A stretch of 23,196 nt of DNA from CAZDCZ01 sp964504155 (GTDB lineage Bacteria > Bacteroidota > Bacteroidia > Bacteroidales > UBA12077). A program made the position numbers and the translations under genes. Below, in pieces: positions 1-6,356 of the stretch. The stretch spans positions 1 through 23,196 of the forward strand of contig CAZDCZ010000052.1 in NCBI GenBank assembly GCA_964504155.1. The letters run 5' to 3'. The notes beneath the pieces were generated by a model that was not told where the DNA came from, did no database searches, and worked only from the letters and a program-made list of their open reading frames with translations. Positions within the stretch are counted from its first letter, which is position 1. Each line of letters opens with the position of its first letter.

Positions 1-742
1 TAATAGGGCTTGTGCCTGTAACGCCTAAATCGCCTCTATGCCAAAATACTAAACCAGGCGCTTGCCCTAATCCTGTAGCACTAGTAACAGAAAGGTCATC
101 AATATTCCAACCAGAATATTGCCAAGAACCATCAGTGCTTCCCATACTAAAACGAACTTGAACATTAGCATTATTTGCTGCAAAAGTTGAGATATCTACT
201 GATTGTGAAGACCAAGCAGCATCTGTAATTATTGTAGTACCATTTTCCCATACAACATTCCATGTTGAACCATCATTTGATACTTCAATATATGCATTAT
301 CGAAGGCATCCTTTTCAACATTCAACCAACGTTGAAAATTTAAAGTAACAATATCGTACCCACTACAATCAAAAACAGGAGATGTTGCTGTATATTCTCT
401 GTCGGACAAACTGTTTTCGTAATCTCCTGGATAAACACCAAGACCAGTTAAATCTACTCCAAGTACATTAGACCCAGAATATGCGTTATCAGGATCGGGA
501 TTGCCATGTTCACCACCCAACGCTCCTGGTGCATCTCTTTCAAATTCTCCTGTAAGAGTCCAACCCTTATCGGTTTCGAAATCGTCGGAAAAAAGTACTG
601 TTTGCCCATAGGAGTTTAAAGCATAAGCAAAAATCATAATAAAAAGTAAAACAAAATATTTTACAGGGATAACTGATAATAATTTTCCTTTTCTATTAAA
701 TTTATTATTTAAATATACCTTTGAGCAAATTTCCTTTTTCAT
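1..742 (-). CDS. Secreted beta-sandwich (MAM-like) protein, N-terminal part; candidate T9SS cargo
   Basis: An open frame runs from ATG at 742 to the window edge: 247 codons without a stop, C-terminus missing. It starts with a long basic n-region, then a hydrophobic stretch (about residues 28-43) ending NSYG before Q47, the usual Bacteroidota signal-peptidase site with Gln at +1. The mature part opens with FSDDFETDKGW and continues with a Gly/Asp/Asn-rich stretch (residues 72-100). A segment follows with DNAYIEVSNDGSTW, VDISTF and WNIDDLSV. This pattern is typical of MAM / jelly-roll modules in secreted peptidases and adhesins of this phylum. By inference it is a multidomain exported protein that may carry a C-terminal sorting domain outside the window. 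No catalytic residues are visible, so its activity is unknown. I found no TAnnTTTG promoter in the 300 bases upstream. Confidence 0.75.
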   Translation of the reverse strand, partial: MKKEICSKVYLNNKFNRKGKLLSVIPVKYFVLLFIMIFAYALNSYGQTVLFSDDFETDKGWTLTGEFERDAPGALGGEHGNPDPDNAYSGSNVLGVDLTGLGVYPGDYENSLSDREYTATSPVFDCSGYDIVTLNFQRWLNVEKDAFDNAYIEVSNDGSTWNVVWENGTTIITDAAWSSQSVDISTFAANNANVQVRFSMGSTDGSWQYSGWNIDDLSVTSATGLGQAPGLVFWHRGDLGVTGTSPI

Positions 743-1078
743 ATATTTCTAATTTAACAACCAAGCTATTATCTAGCTATAAATATTCGAATTTATTTTT
801 TTTCAGAATTGAAATAATTATAATATGAGACTTTATTGTCTCTTTATTTCGATTTATGCAATTCCCAATATATTTAATGACAACTATTATTCACATTACT
901 TAATATACAGTAAAAGTAATAAAATGTTAGATAAATACTTAGCATTTTGATTATAATTTACACTTCTTACTTAAACCTCAATATTTTTTTGATAAAAATT
1001 TGCTTTGTTACCTAAAATTCTTAGTTCGATAAAAAATCTGTCTATTTAAAAATCAACATTATCATAAATAATTATAAT
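743..1078. other. AT-rich intergenic stretch, no gene seen
   Basis: No coding frame of convincing composition occurs on either strand. It is the 5' flank of the secreted-protein gene that starts at 742. The only structure noted is a weak inverted repeat (921-929 with 940-948, 10-base loop). Such repeats are common by chance at this base composition. Confidence 0.5.
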
Positions 1079-1107
1079 AAAAAAAGGATGCCCTTTCAAG
1101 ACATCCT
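1079..1107 (-). terminator. Rho-independent terminator (minus strand)
   Basis: Read on the minus strand, AGGATGTCT and GGGCATCCT form a 9-bp stem (two G-T pairs) around the 5-base loop TGAAA, followed by seven T. The pairing segments are 1099-1107 and 1085-1093. It lies about 300 bases beyond the mlaD stop and 23 bases beyond a short open gene end at 1131. It would also stop transcripts of the MCE operon that read through the repeat cluster. Confidence 0.75.
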
Positions 1108-1130
1108 CATAGTTTTATAAATAAATTTCT

Positions 1131-1208
1131 TTAGTTAAAGACAGGCTCAACCAATAAGGTTTTAACCATACTTGTATTAGCAATATTATCGGCAATTGGG
1201 CAACCCCG
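1131..1208 (-). pseudogene. Possible decayed 3' end of a gene
   Basis: A 25-codon open stretch bounded by a TAG at 1209-1211 and ending in TAA at 1131-1133 reads ...NTSMVKTLLVEPVFN. It has an ordinary protein-like composition and sits directly before a strong terminator in the same direction, the arrangement expected for the end of a real gene. No start or body remains upstream, where repeat elements begin. I do not recognise the family. It could simply be a chance open frame. Confidence 0.2.
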
Positions 1209-1244
1209 CTACCGCTCTAATGACTAATTCGTAATTCTAATATA

Positions 1245-1392
1245 CAGATTTCTCCGCAAGGTCGAAATGACAAGGACTTTTATGACAGATTTCTCCATAA
1301 AATCGAAATGACAAGGATTTTTAATATTAAATTCTCCACAAGGTCGAAATGACAGAAGTTATTGTCATGTCGAGCGATAGTCGAGACATCTG
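1245..1392. repeat. Cluster of dispersed-type repeats: 41-bp tandem copies plus one inverted copy
   Basis: Three direct copies of a 31-base core (about 1245-1275, 1286-1316, 1327-1354) recur at exactly 41 bases. The shared core reads TCTCC..AAGGTCGAAATGACA. A fourth element (1363-1392) starting TGTCATGTCGAG is a related sequence in the opposite orientation. The facing halves of copies 3 and 4 pair over 11 bases with one mismatch (TCGAAATGACA against TGTCATGTCGA). The spacers between the tandem copies are also similar, so this is not a CRISPR. From memory, sequences of the TGTCATTTCGAC...GAGAAATCT and TGTCATGTCGAG...TCGAGACATCT type are widespread intergenic repeats in Bacteroidota. Their mobilisation mechanism is unknown to me. 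The cluster begins 14 bases after the mlaD stop. Confidence 0.8.
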
Positions 1393-1405
1393 TTTTTATA
1401 ACTCC

Positions 1406-2512
1406 TTATTTGCCTAATGTTTTTTGTTTGTTTTTATTTTTTTCAATTTTCTTTTTAGTTTTTTCCTTTTTAGAGAATGTTCGTATAAACCAATTTCTTT
1501 GTAACGATTTTGCTGCAGCATCTACTTCTATAATTCCTTTATTTAAGTTATAAAGAACTACTATTATGCTGTCGGTTAATGTGCTGTCGGATATTAGTTT
1601 GTTAATAATCCCATCCCCGGAATCTATATTTTTTGTTATTCTTGCTAAATTTTTAGATGCTATATTTATGTTTTTGCTCGACATAGCTAAGTTGTCGATA
1701 AAACTGGTGTCGGTAAATGCTTTCCCGAATATTCCTTTCCCGCTATTTATTTTGTCTGTTATGGCAATTAAATTTTTGCTTGAGGTTTTAATATTATTAG
1801 CAGAAGAAGTAATATCAGAAAGAGCATAGTTAAATTGATTAACGTACGAAGTATCAGAAAGCAGTAAGCCTATCAATCCTTTTTCTTCGTTTATTTTTTT
1901 TGTAATAAGGTTAATGTTAGCGGTTAATTTTGCAGTATTACAGCTAATAATATCCAAGTTATTTGTAAAGGATGTATCGGTAAAAAGTTTTCCGAAAACT
2001 CCTTCTCCATTATTTATTTTTTTAGTAATATCGACTAAATTTCTAGATATAAAAGTAATGTTTTTACTCGATTCGTCTAGTTCTTTTAATATGTCATCTA
2101 ATTCAATAGTTTTTTTTGTTTTTAAAATAGCATCGTGAGAAATAATCGAGTCATCTAATTTTCCTGGAATAATAATGACAATTTTATTTCCCATAAGTCC
2201 CTCTGAACCAATTATTGCTATAGCATCTGTTTTAATAAATTTTCTAACATTTTCTTCAATAACAAAATCAACTTTTACGTTTGTAGGATTTAATATTGTA
2301 ATATTGTTAACTGTTCCAATATTTATTCCTGAGAATCGAATATTGCTTCCAGTTTGTAATCCTTTTACATCTTGAAATATTGCACTGGCATGAAAATTTT
2401 TTTTGAAAAGCCCTTTTTGTTGACCTATAAAGTAAATAGAAAAAATTATTAAGAAAAATCCGATAGTAACAAATAACCCTAATTTAATTGTGTTTTTTGT
2501 TTTATTTTTCAT
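1406..2512 (-). CDS. mlaD: MlaD-family MCE lipid-binding protein with four C-terminal repeats
   Basis: This 368-residue protein is the membrane-anchored substrate-binding subunit of an MCE phospholipid transporter. Residues 11-30 form one N-terminal membrane helix. The MCE domain follows at about 40-118, with GLQTGSNIRFSGINIGTV and GSEGLMGNKIV as family-typical stretches. After it come four copies of a 25-residue motif of the form ITKKINxGxGxFGKLFTDTSF at residues 162-186, 203-227, 251-275 and 292-316, spaced 41, 48 and 41 residues. Helical Ser/Asn-rich linkers (SKNL, ITxxxN) separate them. The tail (about 348-368) is strongly basic. It is the last gene of the operon, 27 bases after mlaF. Similar glycine-containing motifs are common in MCE proteins of this phylum; four regular copies is on the high side. 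Confidence 0.9.
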   Translation of the reverse strand: MKNKTKNTIKLGLFVTIGFFLIIFSIYFIGQQKGLFKKNFHASAIFQDVKGLQTGSNIRFSGINIGTVNNITILNPTNVKVDFVIEENVRKFIKTDAIAIIGSEGLMGNKIVIIIPGKLDDSIISHDAILKTKKTIELDDILKELDESSKNITFISRNLVDITKKINNGEGVFGKLFTDTSFTNNLDIISCNTAKLTANINLITKKINEEKGLIGLLLSDTSYVNQFNYALSDITSSANNIKTSSKNLIAITDKINSGKGIFGKAFTDTSFIDNLAMSSKNINIASKNLARITKNIDSGDGIINKLISDSTLTDSIIVVLYNLNKGIIEVDAAAKSLQRNWFIRTFSKKEKTKKKIEKNKNKQKTLGK

Positions 2513-2539
2513 TTTTATGATGTTTTATTTAAATAATTG

Positions 2540-3286
2540 TTATTTTAAAAATGACTTTATCCACTCGTCTTTTGAGTTTTTTAATTCGTTGTATGTGCCA
2601 TTAGCATAGATAATTCCATCTTTTAGAATATTAATTCTGTTAGAAGTTAATTGTACACAATTAATATCGTGTGTAATAATAATAGATGATGTGTTATATG
2701 TTTTTTGAGTTTTTAGAATCAGATTACTTATTTCTTTTGATGTTATAGGATCTAAGCCCATAGTAGGTTCGTCGAATAAAATTATTTCAGGCTTCAGGAT
2801 TAGAGTTCGCGCTAGTGCTATTCTTTTTTTCATTCCTCCCGACAATTCCGATGGCATTTTGTCAATTGCATCTATAAGACCAACGTTTTCAAGAGTTTCT
2901 TCAATCTGCTCCTGAATTTTTAGTTTGTTAGTTAAATTAAGATTTCTATTTGCCGGAAATAGTAAATTTTCTCTAACCGACATTGAATCGTATAATGCTC
3001 CTCCCTGAAATAAGAATCCAACTTTTTGTCTTATTGCTAGTAATTCTTTTGATTTAAGAGTAATAATATTTTTGCCTAGTACATTTATTGTTCCAGAATC
3101 GGCTTGAATAAGACCTGCTATACATTTTATAAGCACAGTTTTTCCAACACCTGATTTGCCTAAAACTGAAAGAGTTTCTCCTTTTTTTAAGCTTAAAGAA
3201 ATGTTTTTTAGGATTTCTTTTTTGCCAAAAGATTTCGACAAAAGTTTTATTTCAATAACATTATTATTTTCGATGTATTCAGTCAT
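2540..3286 (-). CDS. mlaF: ABC transporter ATPase of the MCE phospholipid transport system
   Basis: This 248-residue protein is a single nucleotide-binding domain that powers lipid movement with MlaE and MlaD on the cytoplasmic face of the inner membrane. Visible motifs are Walker A GKSGVGKT (43-50), a Q-loop at FLFQGGALYDSMSV (about 91-104), the ABC signature LSGGMKKR (148-155), Walker B IILFDEPT (168-175), the D-loop MGLDP and the switch His in IITHD (H206). The FQGGALYDSMSV stretch is characteristic of MlaF-type ATPases. The start is one base after the mlaE stop, indicating translational coupling. Confidence 0.95.
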   Translation of the reverse strand: MTEYIENNNVIEIKLLSKSFGKKEILKNISLSLKKGETLSVLGKSGVGKTVLIKCIAGLIQADSGTINVLGKNIITLKSKELLAIRQKVGFLFQGGALYDSMSVRENLLFPANRNLNLTNKLKIQEQIEETLENVGLIDAIDKMPSELSGGMKKRIALARTLILKPEIILFDEPTMGLDPITSKEISNLILKTQKTYNTSSIIITHDINCVQLTSNRINILKDGIIYANGTYNELKNSKDEWIKSFLK

Positions 3287-3287
3287 A

Positions 3288-4073
3288 TCAAAATATATTT
3301 ATTATTTGTTGTAACTGAACAGCTATTAAATCAATTATAAAAATGGCTATTGATGAAATTACAACAGCTGAATTTGCAGCAAGCCCGACACCTTTTGTTC
3401 CTTTTTGTGTTCTGTAACCTTTATAGCATCCAATAATTCCAATACCAAACCCAAAAAATAAAGTTTTTATTATTGCAGGTATAATGTCGTTAAAATCGAG
3501 TACGGCAAAAGCCTCAGAAAAAAATAGATGAATCGATATATCTCCATCAATATTAGCTGCAATATAAGAGCCCACAAGTGCAAGGGCGTCGCTATATATT
3601 ACTAATAGAGGAACCATAATTGTTGCAGCTAAAACTCTTGTAGAAACTAGGTATTTTGTTGGGTTAGTGCCAGATACTTCCATGGCATCTATTTGCTCTG
3701 TTACTTGCATTGAGCCTAGTTCGGCACCTATGCGCGAAGATATTTTGCCTGCACAAATAAGTGCTGTAATAACAGGCCCTAGTTCTCGTACTATTGAGAG
3801 AGAAATCATTCCCGGAAGCCAGGCTAAAGCCCCAAAGTCAACCAAAACAGGACGTGTTTGTTGAGTTAATACAAGGCCTAGAATAAATCCTGTTATTCCA
3901 ACCAGTCCTAGTGATCTGTATCCAATTTCATACGATTGATTAAAAAACTCATTAAATTCAAAGGGTTTTCTAAATGTCTCCCTAAAAAAAACTCTTATGA
4001 ATTTTGATAAATCTCCAATCTCAAACAAAAATTCTTTTATCGATTTATATATTGATTTGTTATTTTCGGGCAT
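3288..4073 (-). CDS. mlaE: MlaE-family permease of the MCE phospholipid transport system
   Basis: This 261-residue membrane protein of about five hydrophobic segments is the permease subunit through which lipid passes between MlaF and MlaD. The signature core is present at residues 96-137: VRELGPVITALICAGK, then RIGAELGSMQVTEQIDAMEV, then SGTNP. This conserved cytoplasmic-loop region defines the family. It is preceded by the coiled-coil gene after a 9-base gap and followed by mlaF after one base, so the three or four genes almost certainly share one mRNA. Confidence 0.95.
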   Translation of the reverse strand: MPENNKSIYKSIKEFLFEIGDLSKFIRVFFRETFRKPFEFNEFFNQSYEIGYRSLGLVGITGFILGLVLTQQTRPVLVDFGALAWLPGMISLSIVRELGPVITALICAGKISSRIGAELGSMQVTEQIDAMEVSGTNPTKYLVSTRVLAATIMVPLLVIYSDALALVGSYIAANIDGDISIHLFFSEAFAVLDFNDIIPAIIKTLFFGFGIGIIGCYKGYRTQKGTKGVGLAANSAVVISSIAIFIIDLIAVQLQQIINIF

Positions 4074-4082
4074 AAATTCTTT

Positions 4083-4688
4083 TTAGTTTATATCGTTTTT
4101 TATATTATGAAATTTCCTTTTAAAGAATCCTTTGGTTTCTTCAAAGCTCTTTTTTATATTTCCAAAGGCATTATCATCAGAATTTTTTGCTTCTTCAAAT
4201 TTCTCCTGCATCTCGTTTTTTTTCTGTTTCAGATAATCTAATTGTTCCAATATATTTTTTCGAGTAATATCCTGTGTTTTAGATGCTTTTTCTTCTAGCA
4301 TAGAAATCCCTGCATTTATATCGCGAATTTCGTTTTTTGCTTTATCTAAAAAAGTGCTTTTTGTTTCTTCTGTTCGCGATGCCCAATCTTTTATTCTCGA
4401 TCCCATATCATCCATTCTATTTTTTAATGAGTCGAAGAAGCTTTCTTGTATTGAATTTTCAAATTCTTCTTTAGCCGACTCCCAAGTTGTGTCGCGTGCA
4501 TTTTTTAGTCTTCTTATAGCTTCGTCTAAACTTCTCTGTTTTTCATCTAATTCGTTAAGTTGATTATTTACTTCTTTTTCTGTTTCTTCAAGACTTAGTA
4601 TTGCATTGTATTTGTGTTTCTTTATTCGCGAATGCATATTAGTAATCTTGATTTTTGCTTGTTTAATATATTCTTCTTTTGTGTTCAT
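4083..4688 (-). CDS. Duplicated coiled-coil protein heading the MCE operon
   Basis: The protein has 201 residues and is almost entirely helical and charged, with no signal peptide or membrane segment. It looks like a tandem duplication: residues 7-92 align by eye with 113-196 at an offset of 106. Each half ends in an aromatic-anchored segment (WESAKEEFENSIQ at 69-81; FGNIKKSFEETK at 175-186). The layout recalls the sll1863-type stress-response coiled-coil family, but this is only a resemblance. I chose ATG at 4688 over the in-frame ATG at 4748 because the extra 20 residues are hydrophobic and unlike the rest. A promoter-like box at 4756-4763 would also put the transcript start at about 4749. 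It lies 9 bases before mlaE. The function is unknown; an accessory role in lipid transport or envelope stress is inferred from position only. Confidence 0.75.
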   Translation of the reverse strand: MNTKEEYIKQAKIKITNMHSRIKKHKYNAILSLEETEKEVNNQLNELDEKQRSLDEAIRRLKNARDTTWESAKEEFENSIQESFFDSLKNRMDDMGSRIKDWASRTEETKSTFLDKAKNEIRDINAGISMLEEKASKTQDITRKNILEQLDYLKQKKNEMQEKFEEAKNSDDNAFGNIKKSFEETKGFFKRKFHNIKNDIN

Positions 4689-4755
4689 ATTTTTGTATTT
4701 ATAGATATTAGAAAATAATATAAAGGGACTTAAAAAGAGAGCGTTCATTAAATAT

Positions 4756-4786
4756 TAAATGTACGAAATAAAAAAGCAAAAATCAA
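4756..4786 (-). promoter_or_regulatory. Probable promoter of the coiled-coil/mlaEFD operon
   Basis: On the minus strand TTG (4784-4786), a 20-base spacer and TACATTTA (4756-4763) approximate the Bacteroidota vegetative promoter TTG-N(~19)-TAnnTTTG, with the final G replaced by A. Transcription would begin near 4749, giving a leader of about 60 bases before ATG 4688. Confidence 0.35.
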
Positions 4787-4919
4787 TATTATCTTGAAGA
4801 ATAATTAATTTAGGTAGATTAAAGTGGAGTACTTATTAAAATGGTATTCTTATTAATTTATGAGAAGAAGTTGATGAATGTGTGTTGAATAAAGAAATAT
4901 AATGTAGATAAGAACTGTT

Positions 4920-5249
4920 TTATGAAAATATTAAATTATATGGTCTCGACAAGATGCTTTCAAGTTCTTGTAAACTTATATTCCTGCTTTTTCTGAACGA
5001 TTCTTTATTATCGAAGAAAGCAACTATTGTAGGAACAGTAAAAATTGAATTTTGTGCAGCTATTTCGGGGTAAAGAACAGTGTCGGAATAATACATTTCC
5101 ATTTTCGGGAATTTGGTTTCTAATAATGAATTTATTTTTGGTTTAAGTACCTTGCATACATTACATTTTTCGTGAGAAAAATATACAAGGAAAGCTAATT
5201 TTGTTTCTTTTAGATTTTCTAATTGTTTAATATCTTGAATATTTCTCAT
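4920..5249 (-). CDS. Small thioredoxin-fold protein
   Basis: The protein has 109 residues and a thioredoxin-like fold. A beta strand LAFLVYF leads to the redox motif CNVC (29-32) at the start of helix 1, and the cis-proline is in TVPT (P73). There is no signal peptide, so it should be cytoplasmic. The motif differs from canonical thioredoxin (CGPC), so its redox potential and partner cannot be assumed. It starts 22 bases after the CoA-binding gene and is probably co-transcribed with it. It could serve as a thiol-disulfide oxidoreductase or a bacillithiol/CoA-linked redox protein; the substrate is unknown. Confidence 0.8.
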   Translation of the reverse strand: MRNIQDIKQLENLKETKLAFLVYFSHEKCNVCKVLKPKINSLLETKFPKMEMYYSDTVLYPEIAAQNSIFTVPTIVAFFDNKESFRKSRNISLQELESILSRPYNLIFS

Positions 5250-5271
5250 TACGACTATATACTGTTTGTGA

Positions 5272-5631
5272 TTAAAATTTGTGATTGTTTATCATTATTA
5301 ATGTGCAGGCAATATTTACTTCTATATTGTTTTGCGTGGCTAATTCTATTAATTCCTGATTTTCTGTACCTGGATTAAAAATTAATCTTTGAGGCTTAAT
5401 ATCCATAATATAGTCATAATATTCTTCTTGATTTTTGGGGTTCAAGTATAGTGAAATGGTATGAATATCTTTTAGTTTTGGTTTTCCTGTAAGTATTTTA
5501 TTGCCTTTAATTTTACCTTCTCTATTTCCTATTGGAATTACAGGATATCCATGTCTGATTAAACTTTTTACTGCTTTATTTGAAAAACGTATAGGGTTAA
5601 TACTTGCACCTAGAATTACAGTTGTTTTCAT
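5272..5631 (-). CDS. CoA-binding domain protein (YccU-like)
   Basis: A 119-residue single Rossmann-like domain of the CoA_binding_2 type. The N-terminal strand is followed by GASINPIRFS (residues 8-17), the family's nucleotide/CoA-binding loop. Later features are PVIPIGNREGKI and the closing LIFNPGTENQEL with a C-terminal ACTLIM segment. Members bind CoA but a biochemical role is not established. It is followed at 22 bases by the thioredoxin-fold gene, which suggests, without proving, a link to thiol or CoA redox chemistry. No clear promoter box was seen in the 236 bases upstream. Confidence 0.85.
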   Translation of the reverse strand: MKTTVILGASINPIRFSNKAVKSLIRHGYPVIPIGNREGKIKGNKILTGKPKLKDIHTISLYLNPKNQEEYYDYIMDIKPQRLIFNPGTENQELIELATQNNIEVNIACTLIMINNHKF

Positions 5632-5798
5632 ATATTAAAATATTTAATTAATGATTTTTTTAATTTAGAACATATACCTGTTCTTGCTAAGTTTGTTTGC
5701 TTCTAAGTTTATTAAACATTATAATTTAAGAAGATAAAATCATGCATGTTTAACAGAATGTTTTTTTGAAAATGCTTCAATGAAAATAAAATCTGAAA

Positions 5799-5830
5799 TA
5801 AATAATTAAGTTAATAAGCTTAATTATTTA
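5799..5830 (-). terminator. Hairpin downstream of ispF, possible terminator
   Basis: Segments 5799-5810 and 5819-5830 are perfectly complementary over 12 bp (TAAATAATTAAG against CTTAATTATTTA) with an 8-base loop. It lies 38 bases beyond the ispF stop and on the minus strand is followed by TTTCAGATTTT. The stem is almost all A-T, so it is weaker than a classical terminator. It may instead act as an mRNA 3'-end stabiliser. Confidence 0.45.
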
Positions 5831-5867
5831 AACCTTAAATATAAGAAAAATAAATAAAATGTAAAAA

Positions 5868-6356
5868 TTAATCTTTATTTTCTTTCATTAGTAAAACTAT
5901 TGCTTGTGCAGACATTCCTTTTTCTTCTCCAACAAAACCTAGATTTTCTGTTGTTGTTGCTTTAATAGAAATAGTATCGATATCAATATTTAATGTATCC
6001 GATAATGCATCTTTCATTTTAGGTATTAAATTTTTTATTTTTGGTTTTTGAAGGCAAATTGTAGAATCAATATTAATAATTGAATAATTATTTTGTTTAA
6101 TTAATTCATGAGTTTTTTTTAAGAGAATCTTACTGTCAATATTTTTGTATTTATTATTAGAGTCGGGAAAATGATAACCAATATCTCTAAGATTTGCTGC
6201 TCCGAGTAATGCATCGCATATTGCATGAATTAAAACATCACCATCGGAATGAGCAATACATCCTTTATTGTAAGGTATTTCTATTCCTCCTAAAGTTAAT
6301 TTGTAACCTTCAGCTAATTTATGTACATCGTATCCTTGTCCTATTCTTATATTCAT
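5868..6356 (-). CDS. ispF: 2-C-methyl-D-erythritol 2,4-cyclodiphosphate synthase
   Basis: The protein has 162 residues, the normal IspF length. It catalyses cyclisation of CDP-methylerythritol 2-phosphate to MEcPP with release of CMP in the non-mevalonate isoprenoid pathway. Metal ligands D10 and H12 (GYDVH) and H44 (DVLIH) are present, as is the active-site loop DIGYHFPDS (58-66). The later signature SIKATTTENLGFVGEEKG places the conserved Thr/Glu of the CMP-binding site. Its ATG overlaps the porV stop as ATGA (6353-6356), so it is translated from the porV message. Confidence 0.97.
   Translation of the reverse strand: MNIRIGQGYDVHKLAEGYKLTLGGIEIPYNKGCIAHSDGDVLIHAICDALLGAANLRDIGYHFPDSNNKYKNIDSKILLKKTHELIKQNNYSIINIDSTICLQKPKIKNLIPKMKDALSDTLNIDIDTISIKATTTENLGFVGEEKGMSAQAIVLLMKENKD

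Noticed and set aside
1245..1354. Regular direct repeats at 41-base period, like a short CRISPR array
   Set aside because: The copies differ from each other while the intervening bases are also similar between units, the opposite of CRISPR. There are no cas genes nearby and an inverted copy follows.
1362..2375. Plus-strand open frames at 1362-1553, 1566-1829, 1914-2138 and 2175-2375
   Set aside because: All are antisense to mlaD, which has clear domain motifs; their translations are hydrophobic by-products of the opposite strand.
4689..4748. Longer start of the coiled-coil gene at ATG 4748
   Set aside because: The extra 20 residues are hydrophobic and unlike the rest, and the likely transcript start is at about 4749, leaving no leader.
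5690..5715. Near-direct repeat of TAAGTTT motifs upstream of the CoA-binding gene
   Set aside because: Only two short copies with differing flanks; not distinguishable from chance in AT-rich DNA.
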